This document shows, one piece after another, positions 62,201 through 64,000 of a stretch of DNA of 64,000 bases. The stretch covers positions 24,530,728 through 24,594,727 of the forward strand of contig OX463845.1 in NCBI GenBank assembly GCA_949825065.1. Direction: 5' to 3'. How positions within the stretch are numbered: position 1 is the stretch's first letter; each line of letters opens with the position of its first letter. This DNA comes from Odontocerum albicorne (Eukaryota; Arthropoda; Insecta; Trichoptera; Odontoceridae). The position numbers and the translations under genes were made by a program. The notes beneath the pieces were generated by a model, which made no database searches, was not told where the DNA came from, and saw only the letters and a list, made by a program, of their open reading frames with translations.

Positions 62201-64000
62201 GGCCTGTTGGCGTGTTATGGTCCTGCATCACTGTTTGCCTATTGCGACGTCGACTGCCAGCTGTCTTTCCATCTTTTGGGAGGTCGTCCTGGAGGTCTGC
62301 TTGCTTGAGGGATACTGTCCCTGGCCATTCTTACGGCTCTTGGTTCCGCCATTCTGGATACGTGTTCGTTCCAGAACCTTCTTCTCTGTCATCCCCATCT
62401 GACAATATCTTCAACTTCGCACGTTCTTCGGATTTCTGTGTTACGTACTTTACCACGAAGGGTTTTGCCAGCGATACTCCTGAGTAAACGCGGCACCCAT
62501 TACGAAAAAGCTATTTCATGACCAAATGTTCATGCAAAATAGTGTAAACACTACCAAATGATATCTTCAGAGTGTCAGCTATCTAACGCAACTTTACTTT
62601 GAGATTTTCCATCATGATTTTTATTTTTTCTGATGTAACAGCCTCATTTGGACGACCAGAGCGTTCAGCATCATTTGTGTATGTACGACCGCGTTTGAAA
62701 TCTGCATACCACCGACAAATGGTTGTTTTCGACGGAGCAGAGCCCGGATAAAACTTTTCAAGCCATCGCTGAGTTTGAACGGTATTTTTCCCCATTAAAA
62801 AGAAATGTTTTATCAACACACGAAATTCGGTTTTTTCCATTGTTTTGAAAATACACAATGTCGGAATGTCATGAATGTTTGACATGCAACTTCTAAAGGT
62901 TGGTACTAACTGAGAATGGTATGGATTTGTTATTAGAGACTCCATTTGTTGGTTAGTCCCGACACTTATTGATCGATGTGTTAACTTGTATAAATGTCAT
63001 TTAATCTTGAATTTGTTTTGACAAAAACATTGATATTTTAATTGAAAGGTATAGCAATAATGAAAAAAAATCTTTTCTGTAACAAGTATATTGGAAATTT
63101 TGTAATTAACGTAATTTTTTTTTAAACTATGAACAAATATAATATCAGATTGACTTACATTTTCTAATGTTATTTCTGTGTTGAACAGATTTAAATGAGT
63201 AAGCACATTGGGTTGGGCCAGAAAACTGCATAAGTCCTGAAAAAAACAAATAAATATCCATCTATCAATAGAAATAAAAACAAAATCTTCTTTGTACTTG
63301 ATGTATTTCTACACCATTTACGATATATAATATGCTTGAAATTTAATATATCGCTACCCTAATTTGTAAATTGCTAACTCCACTTTTGTCGAAAAATGAC
63401 ATCAATTGCATTTTGTTCTCGACATTCAAATACACATGCTATAAAAATTGACGTGTCCAAAATTATTAAAAGTGCCTTGAAAAACGTCTCAAGAAAAATT
63501 GATAACTCTTACGCTACCAATTTTAACACTGCAAAATGTGTAACTCCACCATTTTGTATGTGAATCCGTAGCTGTAAAAATATTTAATTTGAAAGGTGAG
63601 TTCGGTTACGATATTTTGAAAAAAAAAGCATTATTTACTATGAATATAAGTATGGACACTATTTTGTTAACATAATTACAAGTTTTTTGATCTTAAGTGA
63701 GAGACTGGTTATTCTATTTTATCTTAAGCATTTTTTTTTGTGATTTGCCCTATAATTTCGTATTCTCATTGCCCTTGAGAAAGATTTTATTTTTCTTACC
63801 GAAATCTTGCATTGTTGATTGAAGTTAAATAATTATGTTTGCTTATTGTTTTACTTTCTGTATTGAGCTATATGTTGGCATCTTCATGCAAAGATTTATA
63901 TCAAACTTACATGGATATCATCTTTAAGATTGTTGTTTGATAAATCAAGATGAGTGAGAGTCTCCATATTATTGCCATTGTCACACAGCATCACTCCCAA
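32222..64000 (-). CDS. CARMIL: CARMIL / LRRC16-type actin capping-protein regulator, 19 exons (partial)
   Basis: CARMIL proteins bind capping protein (CP) at actin filament barbed ends, reduce its activity and work at the plasma membrane in protrusion and motility. Nineteen minus-strand exons join in frame with GT/AG introns into about 709 codons. In order: leucine-rich repeats (THLDLSNNNL, THLNLFNTEI, LRWLSLANNPW, LDHLDLSYCRL, LTHLDLSDNCI, LTSLDISDCKL, LRYLSLDRNHL), a helical linker (ERIEPLWKQLEDRLLRN), then the CPI motif LHHLVKGRPRRAKTRAPSRP split over the exons ending at 39087 and starting at 38641. That motif fits the CP-binding consensus LxHxTxxRPK(x)6P. GVEVFW and a Ser/Pro-rich tail follow. 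The N-terminal PH and early LRR exons are beyond 64000. The stop codon was not found. Introns are full of transposons but every exon is clean. Confidence 0.9.
32408..32467 (-). CDS. CARMIL: CARMIL exon, symmetric phase 1 (60 nt)
   Basis: 60 nt, phase 1 at both ends, ttttcag / gtaagg. Encodes EGVEDCVGGSIVGISPSALT. Confidence 0.75.
32539..33735 (+). mobile_element. mariner element, heavily decayed (1.2 kb)
   Basis: Inverted ends cgatggtagtttgaaacgtt and the complement of cgagagggatttgaaatgtt, with TA at 32537-32538 and 33736-33737. It sits in the intron between two 60-nt CARMIL exons. Confidence 0.88.
32899..33171 (+). pseudogene. mariner transposase relic, HTH2-linker piece
   Basis: The longest open piece reads MEDCRVNTCEIAEAMAMGIS, then WVHNILHEKLNMKKLSAQWV and PRLLSVNQKY: second HTH and linker of a mariner transposase. 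Upstream and downstream parts (to about 33680) are frameshifted; YFPELTCATSS-like residues near 33500 replace the usual YSPDLAPSD block. Confidence 0.8.
34085..34144 (-). CDS. CARMIL: CARMIL exon, symmetric phase 1 (60 nt)
   Basis: 60 nt, phase 1 at both ends, ttttcag / gtttat. Encodes AEEDNLITNHLVKDASPCTT. No stop in the required frame. Confidence 0.75.
35221..35412 (+). mobile_element. tRNA-derived SINE copy
   Basis: The head acctccgtggcctagttaat and ggaggttgcggcttcaact align with the SINE at 48288. The body has gattggttggaagagattgc followed by tacatggcaataa. Its position beside the CARMIL exon at 35535 is intronic. Confidence 0.75.
35535..35642 (-). CDS. CARMIL: CARMIL exon, symmetric phase 1 (108 nt)
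   Basis: 108 nt, a multiple of three, phase 1 at both ends, tttag / gtaagt. Encodes EADTGRARSAESPLPTNHMP and SILNNVTSTTPH. Confidence 0.8.
35760..35812 (-). CDS. CARMIL: CARMIL exon
   Basis: 53 nt, phase 2 to phase 1, tttcag / gtatgt. Encodes YSLTSGESTPVAMDDRS. Confidence 0.82.
36503..36638 (-). CDS. CARMIL: CARMIL exon (GVEVFW and Ser/Pro/Thr-rich)
   Basis: 136 nt, phase 1 to phase 2, tctgcag / gtaaga. Encodes GVEVFWKGGRSPPTSPRSTR followed by Ser/Pro/Thr repeats and ASCTLHNDDTM. GVEVFW resembles the EGVxEFF motif that follows the CPI region in animal CARMILs. Confidence 0.88.
36780..37160 (-). pseudogene. LINE 3'-terminal ORF remnant
   Basis: On the minus strand KIGRLR*FGHE (about 37110) corresponds to the RLRWFGHVERM block, RRWRLRWKDNIGDLNKE (about 36990-37040) to the RGRPRxRWxDNV block, and DRKMWRSILSA (about 36800) to the terminal block. 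Several stops occur. It lies in a CARMIL intron. Confidence 0.7.
37215..37420 (-). mobile_element. tRNA-derived SINE, minus-strand copy
   Basis: Read on the minus strand: a B box (gagtttgattccc), the body atctttctggttt, and an ending caacaaaagagtaatacca like the aatgaaagagtaatacaa end of the copy at 35221. Confidence 0.6.
38108..38494. mobile_element. MITE-like element with ~29-bp inverted ends
   Basis: catacaagagaaagtgacc at 38116-38134 is repeated in inverse orientation at 38468-38486, with looser complementarity outwards. Length is 387 bp and no coding sequence is present. Class and target duplication are unclear. Confidence 0.7.
38567..38641 (-). CDS. CARMIL: CARMIL exon with second half of CPI motif
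   Basis: 75 nt, phase 1 at both ends, taacag / gtttgt. Encodes RPRRAKTRAPSRPVPELH. RPRR and the following basic/proline residues complete the CP-binding motif. Confidence 0.9.
39087..39243 (-). CDS. CARMIL: CARMIL exon with first half of CPI motif
   Basis: 157 nt, phase 0 to phase 1, taatag / gtttat. Encodes ATPLGGRRMSEAGMGGAGER and ends LADLPSNHTQLHHLVKG. LHHLVKG is the start of the capping-protein-interaction motif. Confidence 0.9.
39551..40598 (+). mobile_element. piggyBac-class relic bounded by TTAA (1.05 kb)
   Basis: The left end TTAACCCAGCCTTGCCGAAG and the complement of the right end (TTAACCTTTACTGTACGGAA) are loosely similar and lie at TTAA sites 39551-39554 and 40595-40598. Most of the transposase has been deleted; only the C-terminal domain remains. 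Confidence 0.65.
40200..40314 (+). pseudogene. piggyBac C-terminal cysteine-rich domain remnant
   Basis: One frame reads RNRCSFCPRN, a stop, then DKKSKIRCNFCNKAVCILHR and a terminal stop at 40312-40314. The C-x2-C ... C-x2-C ... C-x2-H spacing and the terminal position match the cysteine-rich domain that ends piggyBac transposases. Confidence 0.7.
41220..42759 (-). pseudogene. Relic of an arthropod multi-copy TE-like protein family (DDE-like), unclassified
   Basis: Minus-strand blocks run in order: NKWQRKLNKELRMKDESYL, FKPARSMEPPCNYSFCNK, FKR-type Cys region DQCDLCCSHKTGNITDEEYV, ASAIYYKTKLCVHNFTLYNL, VITQKYLEKGHTHVECDSVH and SIRPGKKAGDPVVIDLY, ending NFDGE with a stop at 41220-41222. I know this block order from a family of uncharacterised proteins present in many copies in arthropod genomes. 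The spaced D, D and E in its conserved blocks suggest an RNase-H-like transposase. Stops, frameshifts and a deletion near 41580-41630 make it a relic. Terminal repeats were not identified. Confidence 0.65.
42900..43547. other. CARMIL intron, no feature seen
   Basis: The first 130 bp have several cgcgcg/gcgcggtg motifs that may belong to the end of the relic at 41220. The rest is AT-rich and unremarkable. Confidence 0.4.
43548..43692 (-). CDS. CARMIL: CARMIL exon (proline patch)
   Basis: 145 nt, phase 2 to phase 0, ttttccag / gttggt. Encodes EACNVVVRGVFEDGDLDGLV and HRAAPLPPPPLPIHAHG, a candidate profilin/SH3-type proline run. Confidence 0.85.
43693..44505. other. CARMIL intron, AT-rich, no feature seen
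   Basis: No coding, repeat or TE motif recognised between the exon and the next mariner fragment. Confidence 0.5.
44506..44890 (+). pseudogene. mariner 5' fragment, same family as 32539-33735
   Basis: The left terminal repeat gagggttgtttgaaaagttt and the following ttccatgaga match the copy at 32539. The ORF fragment reads KKNEFCAVIKHFYLKKLIAA and QIKAELDEVHRDC. It breaks off at about 44890 with no right end. Confidence 0.75.
44891..45846. other. CARMIL intron, AT-rich, no feature seen
   Basis: Only low-complexity AT frames, for example 45601-45807. Nothing supportable. Confidence 0.5.
45847..45995 (-). CDS. CARMIL: CARMIL exon
   Basis: 149 nt, phase 0 to phase 2, ttttag / gtaagt. Encodes ACAEAASEQSTTTGPLRGLS and LIQRALAHSLQPIASHV. 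Confidence 0.85.
46351..46465 (-). CDS. CARMIL: CARMIL exon
   Basis: 115 nt, phase 2 to phase 0, gtttcag / gtatat. Encodes NETIDEEDVPRCILPPSPLP and LLDSASDLIHSGIAHHLQ, likely helical-domain sequence. Confidence 0.85.
46670..47057 (-). pseudogene. LINE ORF C-terminal part, right of a piggyBac insertion
   Basis: On the minus strand VLRWFGLVERTNDKRMSK (about 46910) and a terminal block ending AEISL-type at about 46690 match LINE RT C termini. A 20-bp piece gcagagagatctccaaactt is duplicated at 46690 and 46729. It is the continuation of the fragment at 49951-50290, interrupted by piggyBac B. Confidence 0.72.
47690..49495 (-). pseudogene. piggyBac transposase relic (copy B)
   Basis: The ATG at 49495 begins MAGNIDSDLEFEVTGNISES, followed by a stop near 49382. 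Later blocks match copy A: NQPISENELYTFIGILL, LLSELWISESPFCL, NITVDGRLASF and a Cys-rich end near 47700. In the hallmark the DER of copy A reads DGR here. Multiple frameshifts and the SINE insertion abolish function. Confidence 0.87.
48288..48484 (+). mobile_element. tRNA-derived SINE, best-preserved copy, with poly-A
   Basis: The head has a pol III A box (tggcctggtggtaagac) and B box (gggttcgatcccc, 48341-48353) spaced as in tRNA genes. An unrelated body follows (ttctggttggttggaagaga, then ttgccacatagcaataa) and an A16 tail. Comparison with piggyBac A shows the element is extra sequence between ttattttcag and ctactatgg, so it jumped into B after the A/B divergence. Confidence 0.88.
49951..50290 (-). 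pseudogene. LINE ORF C-terminal part, left of the piggyBac insertion
   Basis: On the minus strand it reads LKMNIPKPNIMTVERG, VREFCYLGTMLTCDG, VERNIERRVAKRNKVNRSL and VLVPTLTYGIESWI. These are the YLG motif and the LTYGSESW motif typical of the region after the RT domain of CR1/Jockey/RTE-like ORFs. Stops are scattered through it. Confidence 0.82.
50387..51680 (+). mobile_element. mariner element, full length (1294 bp), nearly intact
   Basis: 28-bp terminal repeats (ctaggttagtcaaaaagt at both ends, one mismatch overall) and TA at 50385-50386 and 51681-51682. The transposase gene is complete apart from one extra base. It is the youngest-looking mariner in the window. Confidence 0.96.
50565..51615 (+). 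pseudogene. mariner transposase with a single +1 frameshift in a T run
   Basis: The ATG at 50565 opens MEKSEYRAVIKFFVLEGLSA. In order: HTH1 (SFPTVHRWVLEFKRGRTNV), HTH2 (DVIAETIGISHGTTWHIL), linker QWVPHLLT, and the catalytic domain with TMDETWVYHHDPE, FHQDNAPAHTAQ and YSPDLAPSDFWLF. All three Asp residues of the DDD triad are present. The only lesion is seven T at 51163-51169, where six would keep one frame for 349 residues to the stop at 51613-51615. It could be a true pseudogene or an assembly error. Confidence 0.94.
51757..51931 (-). CDS. CARMIL: CARMIL exon (last LRR and helical linker)
   Basis: 175 nt, phase 1 to phase 2, tattttag / gtaagt. Encodes IGELAQALQYNRSLQKVGF, then ERIEPLWKQLEDRLLRN, which corresponds to the helical segment after the LRRs in CARMIL proteins. 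Confidence 0.92.
52647..53111 (-). mobile_element. Short IS630-Tc1-mariner element (465 bp), internally deleted
   Basis: Inverted ends CAGGATGTCGCAAAATAATG and the complement of CAGGGTGACAAAAAAATGCA. TA on the left (52645-52646); the right target is altered. It contains the two ends of a transposase gene joined together. Confidence 0.8.
52773..53025 (-). pseudogene. Transposase remnant: N-terminus joined to C-terminus
   Basis: The ATG at 53025 gives MAETRLSFEQRKFILKCYWK and passes directly to DFFFWGFLKNKVY, KPETIDELRVSIERKYAQIP and a stop at 52773-52775. The C-terminal block is typical of Tc1/mariner-related transposases (FLWGYLKxxVY). A run of seven A (one extra base) shifts the frame between the two blocks. 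No catalytic Asp pair remains. Confidence 0.75.
53182..54445 (+). mobile_element. mariner element, full length (1264 bp), second family
   Basis: Terminal repeats cgagggttgctactcaagtt and the complement of cgagggttgttacttaagtt, with TA at 53180-53181 and 54446-54447. Confidence 0.95.
53334..54381 (+). pseudogene. mariner transposase with one frameshift and one stop
   Basis: The ATG at 53334 begins MELNREHFRAMIFYDFRRGL. HTH1 is RATVFRWFSEFNRGRSSL and HTH2 is YRDIEACLGISSTRIHSIL; the linker is RWIPHNLT. Catalytic blocks TGDESWIYAYEPE, HHDNASSHTSAQ and YSPDLAPNDFFLF keep all three Asp. The frame shifts at about 53890 (after DEPNPT), and a TAG at 54301-54303 lies where the family has Trp before KKCFENWFKRMQK. 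The normal end is 54379-54381. Confidence 0.93.
54821..54992 (-). CDS. CARMIL: CARMIL exon (two LRRs)
   Basis: 172 nt, phase 0 to phase 1, atttcag / gtcaat. Encodes GLSKLDVAGNGVGDAGARLL and LRYLSLDRNHLTHKG, a regular ribonuclease-inhibitor-like repeat pair. Confidence 0.92.
55339..55410 (-). CDS. CARMIL: CARMIL exon (LRR)
   Basis: 24 codons, phase 0 at both ends, tattcag / gtatgg. Encodes ALVEVLQDHESVLTSLDISD. Confidence 0.9.
55684..55839 (-). pseudogene. HTH fragment of a Tc1/IS630-like transposase
   Basis: From ATG 55839 it reads MSAAYSSRYEAVFLCRHPKR and then KATAKYMKKSKAFVSKWVKG, a helix-turn-helix like those starting Tc1-type transposases, with a stop at 55684-55686. The open frame extends upstream to 55977 without a clear start. 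No terminal repeats were identified. It lies in a CARMIL intron. Confidence 0.45.
56158..56273 (-). CDS. CARMIL: CARMIL exon (LRR)
   Basis: 116 nt, phase 1 to phase 0, ctgcacag / gtcatt. The donor lacks the usual A at +3 but is still GT. Encodes CIEGELAGVMSAAGRSRSLQ and QLAAPLVQ. Confidence 0.88.
56430..57176 (-). mobile_element. Tigger element, copy 4 (747 bp), MITE-like
   Basis: Ends CAGGTATTCGTAGACTTACG and the complement of CAGGTAGTCGTCGACTTACG. TA at 56428-56429; the right target reads TT. The interior matches copies 1 and 3. Confidence 0.92.
56811..57077 (-). pseudogene. Tigger transposase N-terminal remnant (copy 4)
   Basis: The ATG at 57077 gives MSTKRKMSISQPAKKRRKVI and the HTH DLMLLSHSTVSTILKDKARI (one extra Leu against copy 3). 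A frameshift into IKLKNAHHYPFLLCRQRL follows and the rest is lost. Only the DNA-binding head survives. Confidence 0.88.
57590..58430. repeat. Three diverged tandem-like copies of an unidentified sequence
   Basis: Related segments start near 57600, 57970 and 58320. Each has a (t)cttttnttgngttnagtggttg-like part followed by a ggtgcgatgggcaaggattt-like part. They are alternately similar and degenerate. No protein family recognised. Confidence 0.5.
58772..58920 (-). CDS. CARMIL: CARMIL exon (LRR)
   Basis: 149 nt, phase 2 to phase 1, tattgcag / gtaagtg. Encodes NVLLGLACNEAAVGLKLLL and VRCLTHLDLSDN. Confidence 0.92.
59389..59559. repeat. 57-bp minisatellite, three copies
   Basis: Units begin ggtaatagta(c/t)acttgtga and end gataggagatctt, at 59389, 59446 and 59503, with one or two mismatches. 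The length is a multiple of three, so a minus-strand frame repeats SPIQWADQVMTVTSILLPR. It lies in a CARMIL intron. Confidence 0.95.
60475..60545 (+). mobile_element. tRNA-like SINE head fragment
   Basis: taactcggtgattagatcca resembles a pol III A box region and gtgggtttagatcccac a B box, correctly spaced. No SINE body follows that matches the other copies. Confidence 0.4.
60690..60900 (-). pseudogene. LINE 3' end with ATG-repeat tail
   Basis: On the minus strand RRPKTTWNNQINQILK (about 60870) and AKDVFRDRMKWRSVLSFYP (about 60730-60780) match the terminal blocks of LINE ORF2. A gtgatggtgatgatgatttt tail follows at 60690-60712. It sits just 3' of the CARMIL exon at 60916. Confidence 0.7.
60916..61100 (-). 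CDS. CARMIL: CARMIL exon (LRR) with duplicated acceptor
   Basis: 185 nt, enters in phase 0 and leaves in phase 2. Encodes LRWLSLANNPWSGRRGSRD and ALDHLDLSYCRLPQDAL. Its acceptor aaatttcag and first bases are repeated twice upstream (see 61090-61418). Confidence 0.92.
61090..61418. repeat. Tandem ~134-bp duplication containing a CARMIL splice acceptor
   Basis: Units begin at 61090, 61224 and 61357, each with gc(a/c)c(c/a)a then atatctgaaatttataac. On the minus strand this is the acceptor aaatttcag plus the first bases of the exon at 60916-61100. The third unit is split by the mariner at 61419 and continues at 62982-63049. Confidence 0.93.
61483..62840 (-). pseudogene. mariner transposase relic interrupted by a LINE tail
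   Basis: The ATG at 62840 begins MEKTEFRVLIKHFFLMGKNT. HTH1 (KTTICRWYADFKRGRTYTND) is present, HTH2 is broken by a stop near 62583, and the nested LINE interrupts the linker WVPRL. Catalytic blocks: VIMDKTWIHHYTPESN (first Asp; the usual DET reads DKT), FHQDNAPYHKSMV (second Asp) and YSPDLVPSDYWLF (third Asp). Further stops are near 61925 and 61726. The end is at 61483-61485. Confidence 0.9.
62175..62482 (-). mobile_element. LINE 3' end inserted in the mariner
   Basis: On the minus strand it reads RRTCEVEDIVRWG, a stop, QRRRFWNEHVSRMAEPRAVR and GRPPKRWKDSWQSTSQ with a stop. These are the terminal blocks of a non-LTR retrotransposon ORF2. A short 3' UTR ends aataagatgaagaagaagaa. The flanks share ggtgccg, a likely decayed target-site duplication. 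Confidence 0.85.
63159..63236 (-). CDS. CARMIL: CARMIL exon (LRR)
   Basis: 26 codons, phase 0 at both ends, ttttttcag / gtaagt. Encodes DLCSFLAQ and PNVLTHLNLFNTEITLEN. Confidence 0.9.
63237..63910. other. CARMIL intron at right end; nothing recognised
   Basis: AT-rich; no exon, TE or repeat seen between the two LRR exons. Confidence 0.5.
63911..64000 (-). CDS. CARMIL: CARMIL exon (LRR), continues past window edge
   Basis: Ends with donor gtaagt at 63910. Encodes VMLCDNGNN then METLTHLDLSNNNLKDDIH, a leucine-rich repeat. The upstream boundary is outside the window. Confidence 0.9.

Larger units (their letters stand above)
61419..62981 (-). mobile_element. mariner element (1.56 kb) carrying a nested LINE tail
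   Basis: Terminal repeats acacattgatcaataagt and the complement of acacatcgatcaataagt, with TA at 61417-61418 and 62982-62983. Removing the nested 308-bp insert leaves about 1.25 kb, a normal mariner length. Confidence 0.92.

Noticed and set aside
62212..62487. 91-codon plus-strand frame with a protein-like composition
   Set aside because: The opposite strand shows clear LINE ORF2 C-terminal motifs; the plus frame is its shadow.

Overview
The window is nuclear DNA of an AT-rich, intron-rich animal genome, most likely an insect or other arthropod. The evidence is two spliced animal genes with GT/AG introns and a dense load of mariner, piggyBac and Tigger elements with tRNA-derived SINEs and non-LTR retrotransposon fragments. 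I cannot name the order or species. There are no bacterial features.

Two host genes lie tail to tail. On the plus strand, 487-11814 holds six exons encoding the C-terminal two thirds of a PLP-dependent alanine aminotransferase (GPT/ALT); the upstream exons are outside the window. On the minus strand, from the right edge (64000) down to at least 32222, nineteen exons encode the middle and C-terminal part of a CARMIL/LRRC16-type actin capping-protein regulator. In order these carry leucine-rich repeats, a helical linker, a capping-protein-interaction motif split over two exons, a Pro/Ser-rich region, and a run of short exons that are all in phase 1. The N-terminal exons lie beyond the right edge and the 3' end was not found.

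Most of the rest is transposon. ALT intron 1 (7.2 kb) holds a deleted mariner, a piggyBac whose right end is tandemly duplicated at TTAA sites, and a decayed Tigger. The region between the genes (about 12-32 kb) holds long (AT)n tracts, an assembly gap, a pogo-like element with a short intact reading frame, mariner copies, a hAT relic, a nearly full-length Tigger with two stop codons, and a TTAA-bounded element with three copies of a perfect palindrome. The CARMIL introns hold further mariners (one intact except for a one-base slip in a T run), a second piggyBac nested in a LINE and itself carrying a SINE, a piggyBac relic reduced to its cysteine-rich C terminus, a relic of an unclassified arthropod multi-copy family with a DDE-like layout, several LINE 3' ends, and a mariner nested in a tandemly duplicated splice acceptor.

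I found no new metabolic or defence system. The most interesting points are the phase-1 mini-exon series of the CARMIL gene, the triplicated splice acceptor at 61090-61418, the pogo-like ORF joining a DNA-binding head to a PIP-box-like tail, the TTAA-bounded palindrome element, and the near-intact mariner at 50387-51680.
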